DNA of 64,000 bases from positions 93,136,061 to 93,200,060 of the forward strand of contig NC_080540.1 of NCBI RefSeq assembly GCF_028640845.1, in the 5' to 3' direction. Under the pieces are notes generated by a model, which was not told where the DNA came from, did not search any database, and saw only the letters and a program-made list of their open reading frames with translations. This DNA comes from Ahaetulla prasina. Lineage: Eukaryota > Chordata > Lepidosauria > Squamata > Colubridae. This document shows, piece by piece, positions 32,466 through 44,969 of the stretch (position 1 is its first letter; each line of letters starts with the position of its first letter). A program made the position numbers and the translations under genes.

Positions 32466-33495
32466 TAAATAAAGATTATGTTAAAATTTTCAAATTACAC
32501 AAATTGCTTCCAAAATAACTCCTTATTGTTCTCACACTTAGCCTGTTTTGCAACAGAACAGGCAGAGAATATAGACTTCAATATATGCATTCATTAATTC
32601 AGACCATACATTGTTTGTAAAAAAAAAAATCAAATCAAATCAACTCACAACATTATCATTTGAACATTGGTTGCAGTCTGGTGTGCTCAAACTAATAAGC
32701 ATTTCCTTCTCAGCCAGCAGCAGAACAGAATAATTGGCATCAGGAACAGCACTGCTGTGTACCTGTCAAAAGGCACAGGCTAACAGGTGATCCACCTGGT
32801 TCTGTTGCTGGCTAGAAAAGTATGGAGGAATACTGTAGGAAAGTATGGAGTATGAAGGTCCTCCAGCTGCCTTTGAATTATGACTCAGAAGCAGAATGTA
32901 GATGATGGCTTGGCCTTCCTGATGCTAGCATACCCCAAATGGTTAGAATTAGAACTAGAAATCATTGGGGACCTTGTAACCCCCATCCATTTTCCCTTTC
33001 CCCCTTAGATCTGTAATAATATAAAATACAGGATATGACCCATTTTTCAAAGTTATGAATTCATTAATGACTGTCAGTGAAACCGCAGAGATAGACAGGA
33101 TACTTGTGATATGATCAAAACTGCTAGGGAGGATAATTTAGTTTTCCTGTAACTGTATGATTGCATTGGATATCCTGCTGAAGATGAAATTATCCAGAAT
33201 TATAAGGAATTTGAGAATTTTTTTTTATCTAGTAAGAGGGGAAACCAATCCTCAAATTTAACTTTTCCTATATATTACAGTATTTTGTTGATTGCCCATT
33301 ATGGCAAAATGGTGAGTTATTTATTCTGGAATAAGTGCAAAAATTAGAGAATTGGTAGATGCACGCATAAAATGCATGTCTTTGATTTGTAGGGCCAATG
33401 TTTAGCTTAACTAGCGAGTTTGGTTAAACTAACCAAGCTCTCTCCCATTCATCTGAATTCTGTGTATTTTTATCCAGCACTTATTGAATCTCAAG
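32466..33495. other. Unique DNA, no feature
   Basis: Nothing recognised. Confidence 0.5.
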
Positions 33496-33803
33496 TACAG
33501 TTAGTCCTCAACTAACAACAATTTGTTTAATGACAATTTTTTAGACTTGCAACCATTGCAGCATCTTCATAGTCATGTGATCAAAATTTAGACACTTGGC
33601 AACTGACTAATATTTAGTCAGGGTCACAGGGTTATATGATTCATCTTATGCTATCTTCTGACAAGCGCAATGATTCACTTAAAAACTGTGTCCAAGAAAG
33701 ATTGTAAAGATTGTAAAATGGGGCAAAATTCACTTAACAAATGGGTCACTTAGCAACAGAAATGTTGGGCCCAGTTGCGGTTGTAAGTCAAGGACTACCT
33801 GTA
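33496..33803 (+). mobile_element. Family D element with both ends
   Basis: 308 bp from TACAGTTAGTCCTCAACTAA to TTGTAAGTCAAGGACTACCT and GTA. Internal GCAACCATTGCAGCATCTTC, CTTGGCAACTGAC and ATTCACTTAACAAATGGGTC are in family order. The best-terminated D copy of the window. No transposase. Confidence 0.82.
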
Positions 33804-34353
33804 TTGGACAAAGGCTTTATTTAAGGTTGATTATTTTTCGTCTCTTGTTGAGAGAGGAACATTCTCTTATCAAGAATGTTAATGATGTAAATTTTCTGTA
33901 TCCTATATAACCTCTATACTCGTCAGAGTAGATTTGGAAGTTTCTTAACAATTTTTATTTTGTGAGAATTATCCTCCAGCATGCTAGAGCATGCTTTGCA
34001 ACCATGGATCAAAAGTTTGATTAAGTCATACGCTCAAGTCATTCTAGAAGCCTTTTCTCTATTTTGTAGAATATCCATCTTCTAATATAATGCACAAATT
34101 TCTTCACATCCACTCAAACCATTCTCATCGCTTTGAAGTCAGCTGTCCCAAGTAAACAAATGTAGACAAACATAATTGTTTAAATAGGGATAGATGAGAG
34201 ATATATTCTGTGTCCTTTCACCTACTTTGGGTTCAAGCTATTTGCTTTCCATTTTGGTGCAAATTTCCTGAATCATTTCAGCTCTGTCAGTATGTGGCAA
34301 TTGAGTATGTAATTACATTGTTGGGAAACTATGTTTTTTCATATCATCTTAAA
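33804..34353. other. Unique DNA, no feature
   Basis: Nothing recognised. Confidence 0.5.
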
Positions 34354-34355
34354 TT

Positions 34356-34377
34356 GGGGTGGGGGGTGGGGGGAGGG
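34356..34377 (+). other. G-quadruplex-like run
   Basis: Four or more G-runs of three to six separated by single T or A bases. Matches the usual quadruplex pattern. Isolated, with no gene nearby. Confidence 0.6.
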
Positions 34378-35415
34378 CATGCATTGAAGATATACTGTAC
34401 AGTACAGCCCTTTCTGGATCGTACCATTTCAAACCATGTTGGCAACGTCTCATATTTAAAGATTCTCAGAGAAAGCAAATCTTAATGGCCTTTTTAACCA
34501 AATGTAAAACTCTTAAATGACATTTCTAATCAAAGAAATGTTTATGGGACTACCTTAAACAATGCAGAAGGAAAGTATTATCTGTAAATTTTATGTCGGT
34601 GTATTCTAGATTGTCTAAAAACTAAGTGATGGTAAAAAAAAAAGGATTAAGTGGCTAGAACAGAAGCAAATAATCAATATAAAACCTTGCTGGGCACCTG
34701 AATCCAATTAAGAGTAGTGTTTTGATATTATATAAATTGATACTAGGTAACAGCATAGTCTGCTTTCTTAGCTCTGTATTCTGCCCTCTGAAAAATATCC
34801 TTTCCCATACTATTTCAATATGCATATGAACTGAAGTGATTTGATAGGAATGGATTTTAATTCTTCAGCATTTTCCCTCTCAGAGGTCTAAATGCATTTG
34901 CATTAACCGAAATGGGCATATATAATGGAGAGCAATGCTGTTAAATATAGCATTTTATAATAATAATATTGAAGAACATTGTATTTCATTCCAAAGCCAG
35001 CTCATTAATCCAGCAGTATCTTTTACATAAATTGTGAACTTATTTTTACCACCACGGGACTCACATGCCTATGTATTTGAGATAACAAAAAATAGTTTAA
35101 TTGATTTAAAACCTTTAAATTTAATTCTTATATTTATTGTAACTTTTTGTGTGAACTTTATGCTTGAGTTGGTATATTTCTTCTTAAACTGATTTATAGG
35201 CAATGATTAAGAGCTGCTTTACACAGTCTGGTTTTCTTTTGTGGATAAGAAATTTCCATATAAGGAAAACATATTAAATGAAAAATAGGTTTCTGTCATT
35301 ATGAACGCAGGGCAGTGGATAGATACGTAATTAGGAATTTGGTTTTTTCCGTATGTTAGGGCACTATAAGGCTCTTGTTTGAGGGAGTTGGGTAGTTTAA
35401 AAATATGAAATATAA

Positions 35416-35418
<3 letters not shown>
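34378..35418. other. Unique AT-rich DNA, no feature
   Basis: Nothing recognised. Confidence 0.5.

Positions 35419-35453
<35 letters not shown>
35419..35453. repeat. (AC)n microsatellite
   Basis: About 17 perfect dinucleotide units. Confidence 0.98.
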
Positions 35454-35454
<1 letters not shown>

Positions 35455-36395
35455 CCCAGAAATTCAAGCCAGCTTCACTTATAGTAGAGACATTGTATGC
35501 CCACAACAGACAATGGTTAAGTGCCTTGATTTTTAGATAACACAATCTAAACTAACTTAAATACATCATATGAGTCATCTATTTTATGGAAAGTTTTTAT
35601 GACATGCTGTTTGTACTAAAAAGCAAAACGATAAACCTTTATTTGGAAATAAAACTTCAGGTACATCTATGCATTTTTAAAACTTTACATAATGACTTTT
35701 GTCCTTTTTACTAGCAGAGTTTCCCTAAATCTCTCCTATGGCAGACATGGTACCTTAAATCATCATCTTCCATTTCTCTCCAATGAACCACATAAATCAT
35801 TTACCAATCCGCTCCTGCATGGTCCAAATCATTTTCAAGTTTATTACTATTTCCTCTTAAATTGACAACGATTTGCCCCTCCAGTTTGTGCCATTATCAT
35901 GTTCTTTATCACCTTCCTACATATTTTTTTCCAGACCAGTGATACAAAAAAAAAATGAATAAAACCTGCCTTGATAGTAATCTTTATAACATTTTCCAAA
36001 AGAGCAACTTCCATCCCCAAAATGCACTGAAATGAATGTCAGTGAAATGGATTCTGTCATACATTTAAAAAAATCTGTTTCATTGCCAACAACACATTAG
36101 CCTTAGGTTTTACATGGCAATGTCGCAGAAATTAGAATGACATAATATTAGAGACACTCACAAAAGGAAATGTGGACATACATCCATTTATATTTTCTAG
36201 TTAGGGTCAGTCTCTTCTGATCATAGATGATAATGAGTTCTCTTCTGTGGAGGACAGGGGAATTCTATGGACAATATGAATTCTGTTGCGAATAAAGATC
36301 AAAGAATCAAAAAAACCTCTAACAAGTAGAAAGCTGCACAATAATATTGCAATATGAGGGGTTACCCACTTCTGTCTACCCAGGTGGGGTTATCC
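35454..36395. other. Unique AT-rich DNA, no feature
   Basis: Nothing recognised. Confidence 0.5.
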
Positions 36396-36406
36396 TGCTA
36401 AACTTG

Positions 36407-36540
36407 CAGGGGTATCGAACTGGTGACCCGCAAGTGGGATGCATCATGCCTAGGCCACGCCCACATCAGCTCAGTGAATGGGAAAAACATCGTGAAAGGT
36501 CATGTGATGGCAACATGACGCGGTGAGTTGGACACCCATG
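36407..36540 (+). mobile_element. Family A hAT-like MITE, copy 5
   Basis: 134 bp, ends CAGGGGTATCGAACTGG and GTTGGACACCCATG. A TGCTAAAC/TGCTAAAG pair (36396-36403, 36541-36548) matches at 7 of 8, but three bases separate the left copy from the left end, so the exact edge is uncertain. Confidence 0.8.
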
Positions 36541-36548
36541 TGCTAAAG

Positions 36549-37434
36549 GATAACACCACTTGGGACTTTGAGAATAAAATTGAAAATTTTATATAATGCA
36601 AGGAATTACAATAGATTTGGGAAATGAATTAATCTGTTGCAGATTAGTAGGGATTTGCCAGGCAAAAAGTTAGCTTGGTGAATATCCAGTAATCTGCACC
36701 AAATTCATTCAATTATATAAAAATATAACTGCAGAGGTCAGTATTAGAACTTGGAGGTATAGGAAAGAGATACTAAAATAAATAGGAAAGAAAGTTAAAT
36801 AGATCAAAGGGAGGAAATAAGGCAGGACTTTATCAGTTTGTGTAAAGTCTGCAAGGCCATTAACATTTGGGAAACCCACAAGGGGCAGGGGATGTTGTCT
36901 TGAAGAACTGAGAAGAAAGAAATTAATTCAGGGTGGGGAGATAAAAGTTGTACAGCTGTAGGTGCAAGGTACCTCATTATATTTTGACCGACATATTGGA
37001 GAGAAAGAAGAGAAGCAAGCATTAACCGGGAAGCAATGGGTGCTAAAGGAAACCATTGGCCTAGAAGAAGAGACAGATTCAACACTCAAGGAGAGACAGA
37101 AAATCTTGTGACTAAGAGAGAAAAGAGAGAAGGCATGAGGGTTTTGTATATAACAAACTGGATTTTTCATCACTGAGAGCACCCTGGACTTGTCATCTGG
37201 GAGTGAATTGTGTCTGAAAGAGATGAAGAAGAAGTGGAGCGGACTTGATTTGAATGGACCAGCAGGGAGGAGGTTTCAAGAAGAATCTAAAAGAGGTGTG
37301 TAAGATATGATTCTGAGCGACATGGCAAGGGCACATGAATTAACAAGATGGGGTGGAGGATAAGTGAGAGTTGAATTTGTTTGGTTCTATAGTGTGCTCT
37401 TGAATTGTTCTGCCTCTTTACAAAATCTTTCTAG
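36549..37434. other. Unique DNA, no feature
   Basis: Purine-rich from about 36770 to 37300 on the plus strand, which opens minus-strand frames. No domain seen. Confidence 0.45.
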
Positions 37435-37442
37435 CCTATTGG

Positions 37443-37768
37443 CACCGGTGGGATTCAACCAGTTCGCACCACTTCGGCTGAACCGGTTGTTAAATTGCTG
37501 GCTGGTCCCGTCCCTCCATGCCCCTCCCCTTCCAGAAGTCCCCACACGCCTTGTTTTGGCTCCCATGTAAGTGCAGGGAGGCCTACTAGGCCCAAAATGG
37601 GGCATAGAGGGGTATGTGTGTCCCCCTGCGGCCTGTTTTTGCTCCTAGAGGGATGCAGTAGCCAAGTGCTGCTTGTCACCCCCCCGGCCACGCCCACCAT
37701 GGCCATGCCCACCCAGCCAGTCATTAGGGCAGAGAACCAGTTGTTAAATTATTTGAATCCCACTACTG
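37443..37768. mobile_element. Family G hAT-like element, 326 bp
   Basis: Ends CACCGGTGGGATTCAACC and TTTGAATCCCACTACTG. Flanking 8-mers CCTATTGG and CCTCTTGG agree at 7 of 8. Subterminal GAACCGGTTGTTAAATT at the left recurs inverted near the right end. Carries CACGCCCACC and CATGCCCACCC modules. GC-rich open frames over it are shadows. Confidence 0.87.
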
Positions 37769-37776
37769 CCTCTTGG

Positions 37777-38149
37777 GTAAGAGAGAAACTGCTATCCCTG
37801 AAGCAACCACCTTAATGAATGGGTTTATCATTCATTCCCATTGAGTTCAATAGTTACTATTTGGTTAAAAAAAAATCCTAAATCCCTGTTCAACAGGCAA
37901 AACTGCAGTGATGAAAAACTAGGCTGCGTTCAAGTTAACATTTTGTTTGTTTTGCCTTTAGAGTCTCATGGAACCCACTCAATTTTTTGCAGTAAACCAT
38001 AGGGTTCTTCGAAACACAAATTGAAAACTCTGATTTAAATAGACACCGTGGTAGATCTGTGATTTGAATTATATCTACCTTCCTTCTTCTTTTTTGAGAC
38101 CCCCCACTTTTATTATGTTTATAAATAACTGAAAGTGGCAAACATACCT
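37777..38149. other. Unique DNA, no feature
   Basis: Nothing recognised. Confidence 0.45.
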
Positions 38150-38325
38150 AATACTCCTTCCTCCTCCTATTTTCCTCACAAAAGCAATCCTGTGAGGTGT
38201 GTTGGGCTGAGAGAGAGAGAGAGATTGGTCCAAAGCTGGCTTTCATGCCAAAGGCAGGACTAGAATTCACCGTCTCCTGGTTTCCAGCCTGGTACTTTCA
38301 CCACTAGACCAAACTGGCTCTCTAA
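38150..38325 (-). mobile_element. Old tRNA-derived SINE, minus strand
   Basis: On its own strand the head reads TTGGTCTAGTGGTGAAAGTA (A-box-like), then ATTCTAGTCCTGCC (degenerate B box). The core reads CTCTCAGCCCAACACACCTC and CACAGGATTGCTTTTGTGAG, as in MIR-like SINEs of reptiles. Same core type as the SINE at 12.9 kb. Contains a short (GA)n run. Confidence 0.65.
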
Positions 38326-38584
38326 TAAATTTTGTTGTTTTGAGAAAACAATTTTCCAGGTGCTGCAATACCTGTCAAAGATATTCCATCATACATGGAT
38401 AAAGAAAACAAATTATTAACTTTATGATTAAGAATCTGAGATTATGCTCTGCTGATTTCATGGATAAAAGATAAATACATTTTGCAATGGATAAATCATA
38501 TCTAAAAATCCCCCACAAGTGTAATAAATATAATTTTGTTTTTATTAAATTTATATGCCTCCCATATCACCAACAAGCTACTCT

Positions 38585-38711
38585 GGGACTCTCTAATCTG
38601 GCCCATGGGCTGGATGCGTCATGCGCTGGCCATGCCTACCACCCGTTTAGCAAAGGGGAAAAAAGTTGTGATCCATCATGTGATGTCATGATGTCACAAG
38701 CTTGACACCTG
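38585..38711 (+). mobile_element. Family A hAT-like MITE, copy 6
   Basis: About 127 bp. The left terminus is eroded (CTCTAATCTGGCCCATGG), while the right end GCTTGACACCTG is clear. Internal CATGGGCTGGATGCGTCATG and CATGTGATG place it in the family. Confidence 0.78.
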
Positions 38712-39123
38712 TATTCTAATGCGATGGTTATAATGCAATCAGTGATTAAATAACACCAATTAGACTTTGTGAACTACTTTTTCATATGATATTATTCAAA
38801 TTTATGACCAACTGCTGATGCAGTAGAAAAGGAATGGTCAATGTTATTGGTTAATTTCAGTGTGAAATAGACAGAACATGCATATACGATGTGTTAGTTG
38901 TATTGACTGGAATGCCAAAGTCTAAAATGCTGTAGAGAACAACTTAATTGGATGGCATAACCTTTAAAAGAGAATGTAAGCAGGATAATGGTTTGTTAGT
39001 TCTCCTGATAGGAAAGAGAAGAGGATGGCCAGTGGCAAGGTGAATGGACTAGATTACAATGGCAATAGTTCATTGTTGGGAGATCTGAAGGACCAACTTG
39101 GGGATAGAGCATCTTGGAGATCT
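38712..39123. other. Unique DNA, no feature
   Basis: Nothing recognised. Confidence 0.45.
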
Positions 39124-39131
39124 ATCTATAT

Positions 39132-39266
39132 CAGGGGTGTCAAACTCACATTGTCATGGTGGCATCACATGACATATTGGGACTATTTTCCCCTTTGCTA
39201 AACAGGGTGTGGGCATGGCCAGTGCATGACGCATCTGGCTCGTGGTCTGCAAGTTTGACAGCCCTG
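39132..39266 (-). mobile_element. Family A hAT-like MITE, copy 7
   Basis: 135 bp, ends CAGGGGTGTCAAACTC and AAGTTTGACAGCCCTG. Perfect 8-bp target duplication ATCTATAT (39124-39131, 39267-39274). Reverse orientation. Confidence 0.92.
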
Positions 39267-39274
39267 ATCTATAT

Positions 39275-41590
39275 GGTTGTTAGGATTTATCCACAACTTG
39301 ATAGCATAGATTTATTAAATTATTCTTATTTTGTTTGGGGGGGGGAGTGTTTTGTTATCACACAAGGGGAAAAATGGGGAACAGTAAGAAAAGGAAAAAA
39401 GGGGAATTAAATGTAAAAGAAAATACTAGCCTGTAGTGAACAACAAACCCATAGCTCGATATTCATCATTCTATACTTTATTTTCCATTCAGTCCTATAT
39501 GATTGCACAATTTGATTGCACAATTAGCTGAGAGAACAATAGAACAAAGGATGCATTCACAAATTCAGTTCAGTATAATTGTAAGGTTGGCTGAAACAAA
39601 ACCCAAATGAAATAAAGTAGCTCTGAATGAGAGCTGGCATATTGACCATGAATTTGGCTGGGAGAAAGTTTTATGATAAACTTATCGAAACTCAAAGTGA
39701 GTGCTAAAATAAAGTTTCAGGTAGTTTAATTGTTAGTTTAGAAATATTATTACATAGTGGGCTGATGTTGAGAATGAACATTTCCATCTCTGCAGCTAAA
39801 CATAACATGCAAGTTAGATTTATTGGAATAATTTGCAGCAAGTTTGCAAAGCAGGTCATTGTTACCCCTTATTACATATCTGAAAGAGATATGTAATTCT
39901 GAAAGAAGTCATTCTGAACGAGAGTAATTTGCTGTGCCTTTATAATGCATGGTAGATCTCTCTAGGTAGATATTCTTCCACTAGTGAACCTGTGAGGTGA
40001 CACCAATAGGCTACATTTAAAAGTACATTTTAAATTTTGAGTTCTTTCCAGGCCAAATCATGTTTTTCATTAAATGCTGTTTGGGAGTCTAGCGTGGTGT
40101 AGTGTAGACTGGCTGTAAGAGCTTTATTTATTTATTTATTGCATATGATATATATTAAAGCAAGGATTCCTACTGATGATGCCAATTGTTTTCAAGCTCT
40201 TTGAGACAGAGACTTGGGTTGTTAGCAGCTTTAGGGAAAGCTGAAGGATTTTCAGAATTGCATGTTAGGAGGTTTTGGGGTGTGTTTTAGAGAGAGACAG
40301 CTGTGAGGGTAAAATACAAAATGAGGCTAGAATATTTCATGAAGACATGAAACACTGATGGTTGGGGAAAATCTGTGGTACTGTTTAGAAAAGGAAGTGG
40401 AATGTAGAACTGGAACACTGGAAGAAGCGTATGACATTCTAAACTTTTGCTGCTGACCCCACGGACTTTTTACAACTGGTATCAGTCAAATATTAATGTT
40501 TGCTCAGCCCCCAATCTGTCCACCCTACTGTTATAAATAATTTTGCAGCTTTGCATGCCGAAAAGTTCTTTTTCAGTTTCTCAAGTGTGTTGATGCAACA
40601 AAAATGATAATGCATTCATTAGAGTCTATCTGAAGTTGGTAGATGTCCATCCATGTAGGACATTTATTATGTATGAAGTGGTACTAATTGAATTGAAATA
40701 TGCCCTTATGTAAAGTGAAATTGCATTTATTCTGTAAATCAAGAATACTCATGTCTTTATAACGTTCTCATTTGTAACTACAGGAAGAAAAAAAGGTGGA
40801 AGTGGATTTGAATAATTCCCATTAAAGTTTCTTGCCTGGCTGTTCCTGTCAATATTGAAGCAGTTGTTTTTATGCCAGCTGAAAGATTCTGAATTCAGGA
40901 TGCTGTAAATCCTAAACAATGCATTTGTTAAAAGAAGGGTATTTACATTTGTTTTAAAAAAATGTAAGATTTTCCCTGGCCTCATTCTATTTTTCTCCTT
41001 TTTCTTTGGTTGGAAAAAAATATTTTCTAACTCACTTCTTGAAAGAAAACAAAACCACAAAAAGATATTTCCTCTAATTTAAGCATTTTCTTCTGCTACG
41101 TAAACATCTTTTATAGCAATTCATGATCTGAAATGCATTTCAGCCATGCTACTGCTTAGGAAATAACATTTGCTTATAATGATAGTAAAAGGGATACAGT
41201 AAGCTTTGATATTTCATATAATGCTGAGCTAAGGAAACAGATTATAATTATTTTAGGAAAACAGGCTGTATGTATTATGAGAATAAGTTAAAAGAGGAAG
41301 CTAAAGGCTAAACATATTGAGTCAGGAGAACAACAAGTAACAAGAACCAAAACAATACAGATTTTTTTTTTTAAAAAAAATGTTTTATTTATATATCAAA
41401 TTTAGAGATTGCCCATCTCATTCACAGAGTGACTTTGAGTAGTGCGTAATTATGTTAGTTATAAGAGATCTCGAAGAAATCTGGCAGTTGTTAGGTTCCT
41501 AGCCATATGTTCATTTTCAGAATGTATCTGACTCTTAGAATGGGGAAGTTGGTCGGTCCTAAGAGCATTACCACTTATAAAGAGTGAAAA
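39275..41590. other. Long repeat-poor stretch
   Basis: About 2.3 kb, AT-rich, with only a TTTA run near 40125-40140 and a G-run near 39338. No gene or repeat recognised. Confidence 0.45.
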
Positions 41591-41793
41591 CTAAGAGATT
41601 GAGAACTCAGCCTTCCATCCTTTATAAGGTAGGTAAAATGAGGGCCCAGATTGTTGGGGGCAATAAGTTGACTTTGTATATAAATATACAAATAGAATGA
41701 AGACTATTGCTAGCATAGTGTAAGCCGCCCTGAGTCTTCGGAGAAGGGCGGGATATAAGTGTAAATAAAATAAAATAAAATAAATAAATAAAT
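41591..41793 (+). mobile_element. SINE 3' part with L2-type tail
   Basis: Body CTCAGCCTTCCATCCTTTAT, GGTAGGTAAAATGAGGGCCC and AATAAGTTGACTTTGTATAT. The 3' end AAGCCGCCCTGAGTCTTCGG, GAAGGGCGGGATATAAGTG and an AATAAA-repeat tail match the L2 3' end. Same SINE as 15.0-15.3 kb, in plus orientation, with the tRNA head missing. Confidence 0.83.
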
Positions 41794-42029
41794 TGAGCAG
41801 AGGTAGCATAATTGTGTCATGCCTAAAAAGATCATTCTAAAAGGTAGCAAACAAAAGTTTAGGGATAGGCAAAATATTTCAAATTCATTTTGGGCTGGTT
41901 AGACTACTTTGAGATCAAAACACTATTGAGTTTGAAACTTTTCCAAAATGGATGAAACAATTATTTTCATCTGGAAATGATTGGAATTCAAAATGTTCAC
42001 CCATTCCTAAATATTATACAAAAGAAACA
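41794..42029. other. Spacer, no feature
   Basis: Nothing recognised. Confidence 0.4.
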
Positions 42030-42512
42030 GTAGAACACTGCATCCAGTTTTGTTCACTGCATTACAAAAAAGATGTTGAGACACTGGAAAAAGTGCGAAG
42101 AAGAACAACTAAGATGGTTAAGGGTCTGGAGAAAAACACATATGAAGATCAGTTACAGGAATAGGGTATAGAGAACAGAAGGACTGGGGGGATATGTTCC
42201 AGTATTTGAGGGACTGCCACAAAGAAGAGGGGGTCAACTTATTTTCCAAAGTATCAGAAGGCAAGACAAGAAACAATGGATGGAAACTAATCAAGGAGAG
42301 AAACAACCTGGAACTAAGGAAAAACTTCCTAACAGTAAGGACAATTAACCAATTGTCAATTAACAGTTTACCTTCAGAAGTTGTAGGTTGAACGTTTTTA
42401 AGAAAAGACTGAACAGCCACCAGTCTGAAATGATATAGGATCTCCTACTTGAGCAGAGAGTTGGACTAGAAGACCTCCAAGGTCCCTTCCAGCTCTATTC
42501 TGATTGATTCTT
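42030..42512 (+). mobile_element. CR1 LINE 3' part
   Basis: Translation in pieces gives KKDVETLEKVRRRTTKMVKG, then FQYLRDCHKEEGVNLFSK, KLIKERNNLELRKNFLT and LPSEVVG. The UTR follows with GTTGGACTAGAAGACCTCCA. Stops and frameshifts are present. Confidence 0.87.
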
Positions 42513-42641
42513 AATAACTATATTCTTCACTCCTTTGAATTCATCACCTATCACATGGCATTAGAAATTGTGTTTATATAAAGTACCACGCAGAGCAATA
42601 ATAGAAAACAGGGAACTCTACTTAGAACAAAGAGCATAGAG

Positions 42642-42775
42642 CAGGGGTGTCAAACTCAGGTTGTCACAGTGGCATTATGTGACGTATTGGGACTTTTCCC
42701 CCCTTGGGTAAAATGGCGTGGGCCTGGCCAGCGTGTAATGCTTCCAGTACCTGGCCTGGGAATTTGACAGCCCTG
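42642..42775 (-). mobile_element. Family A hAT-like MITE, copy 8
   Basis: 134 bp, ends CAGGGGTGTCAAACTC and AATTTGACAGCCCTG. Perfect 8-bp target duplication GCATAGAG (42634-42641, 42776-42783). Confidence 0.92.
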
Positions 42776-42884
42776 GCATAGAGTATATACCATAGATTGA
42801 AACTTGTAAACACTGCTATCTACTGGCTGAATTCTACTGTACTTGTTGCATAAAAATGCATTCCAACAATGAATTCCAACAGAC

Positions 42885-43446
42885 AGGTGGGCATAAAAGA
42901 TTTGTTGTTCTTCATGAGGTCACAACTCTTCACAACCCCATAGACCATAGCACAGGACCCCTGTCCTCCTCTGTATCCTGGAGTTTGCCCAAATTCATCT
43001 TCATTGTGTTGATGACACTATCTAACCATCACATCTGCTGCTCTCTCCTTCTCTTTTGCCTTCAATCTCTCCCAACATCAGGGTCTTTTCCAATGGATGC
43101 TGTCTTGTCATTTGGTGGCCAAAGTATTTGAGCTTCACCTTCAGAATCTGCCCTTCCAAAGAGCAGTCAGGGTTAATTCCTTTAGGTTTGACTGATTTGA
43201 TCTCCTTGCAATGCAAGGTACTCTCAAGAGTCTTCTCCAGCATCACAATTCAAAAGCATCAGTTCTTTAGCTCTTAGCCTTTTCCTTATGGTCCAATTCT
43301 CACATTACTACTTGGAAAACCATAGCTTTGACTAGATGGACCTTTGTCGGCAAGGTGATGTCGCTGCTTTTAAATATGCTGTTTAGGTTTTCTACAGCTT
43401 TCATTTTAAGGAGCAAGCATCTTTTAATTCCATGGCTCCAAGTTGC
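42885..43446 (-). mobile_element. BovB (RTE) LINE fragment
   Basis: Minus-strand remnant of the ORF2 C-terminal region. The minus frame at 43022-43246 reads MLEKTLESTLHCKEIKSVKP, then LKVKLKYFGHQMTR and LEKTLMLGEIEGKR, a block diagnostic of BovB. The plus strand upstream of the ORF (to about 43446) carries AAGGTGATGTCGCTGCTTTT and CAAGCATCTTTTAATTCCAT, also BovB-like. Both ends truncated, several frameshifts. BovB is known for spread between squamates and mammals by horizontal transfer; this copy alone does not show that. Confidence 0.85.
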
Positions 43447-44730
43447 ATAAAAGATTGCAGAGCAATATTAAAACATTTTGTTTATCTTTTTGCATGCATA
43501 CTATAAGGTTATCGGTTAAATTACTTGGAAAGTATGCAAACATACATTGTTTGTCTGTTTATTTGTCTGAAAATCTTTTAGCCATCATGCTAAAAAGAAG
43601 ACTGTTCAATCTTTTTATCTCCTAGCTTCTTAGCCTGGCCAGTACAGGGAAAACATAAACTATGGAGAATACAAAGAGAAAAATAGTATTTCACTATACG
43701 CTACAGATGGGTATCAGCCTCATGGGATCAGAACATTGTGGCTGGGAGGTATTACATGGAAACCCTCAAATACACATAAAGACTTTTTGACAGAGGCATC
43801 CAAATATTTGTGGGAGTAATGTTTTTTCCTCATTTTTCTCCTAGTCAATAATCTGCTTTAATATATCAAAGCTGACATATTTGCTTTAATATATCAAAGA
43901 TGACACATTTATCAGGTTTAAAATTCTGATTTTTTGAAATTAAATATATCAAAAGCAGTATTCAGGAAGGTAATTATTTCAAGCACATGATGTAACTCAT
44001 TAGTTACAAAAACTCTCCTGAAAATTGAGTGTTTCCATTTCTAAACTGAAAGGATCAATTACACCGCAGTGCAAAATGGATTCATATAAAATGTATTTCT
44101 GTTTCAGGAGTGCTATTATAGAAAACAATATGGCCTTAAGGCAGTATTATAAATTATCTAATGATAGTGCATAGTTCATATTTGCTAGTTTCTTTGTATA
44201 ATACAATAATACTGTAATATAACAACACATACAATTCTAGGTGCATTTTCAAAGCATACTCTGTTATTACATTTTAATCCAAAATTCTTCTAATGTTGTC
44301 TGTAAGATAAATAAACCATTTTCAGGTCTTTCTTTATCTTCAGACCTGAACAGGAATGTCAAAGGGAGGGGAGGAATACTTACCTTGGAGATTGGCAGTG
44401 TTTATGAAGTACTACTACAATATTTGTAAAATGTGGGTTGGATCCAGACTTGGTTGATCGGATTGTAATAAGTCTTTCAAAAAGTCTTTAAATCTATTTC
44501 CATTCAATCTGCATATCTGCTGACTTACTAAGTGTGATTCCAAATTAGTTGTTCCATGGCAGAGAAAAGCACATGTGATCCATTGTTTTCACCAACAACT
44601 GAATCCCATAATCCAAAGTTCGCTCAGGTGAATCTTTGTATCAGGATGCTCTCAAAGTGAAGACATCAAATGGACAGAACACTAGCAATTTCCACATTCC
44701 TTTTATTCTGTCACCACAACACACACAAAC
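43447..44730. other. Unique AT-rich DNA, no feature
   Basis: Nothing recognised. Confidence 0.5.
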
Positions 44731-44860
44731 ATGTTGGGGGTCTAGAAAGAATGCAGAGAAGAGCAACAAATATGATCAGGAGTCTGGAGCAGGGGTGGGT
44801 TCCAATTTTTTTTACTACCGGTTCTGTGGGCGTGGTTTATTTGGTGGGTGTGGCTTGGTG

Positions 44861-44969
44861 ATCATGTGACTGAGTGGGTGTGGCCAACTTGAAGTCACTC
44901 CGGGCAAGGTGGGGCAGCACCTTGCTGTGAGTGACATCAAGTTGGCCACGCCCACTCAGTCACATGACC
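44861..44969. repeat. Hairpin with 40-bp arms inside family G
   Basis: The arm 44861-44900 (CATGTGACTGAGTGGGTGTG, GCCAACTTGAAGTCACTC) pairs with 44929-44969 with few mismatches. The loop itself has pairing CAAGGT/ACCTTG. The same word set recurs at 63.46-63.50 kb. Confidence 0.85.
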
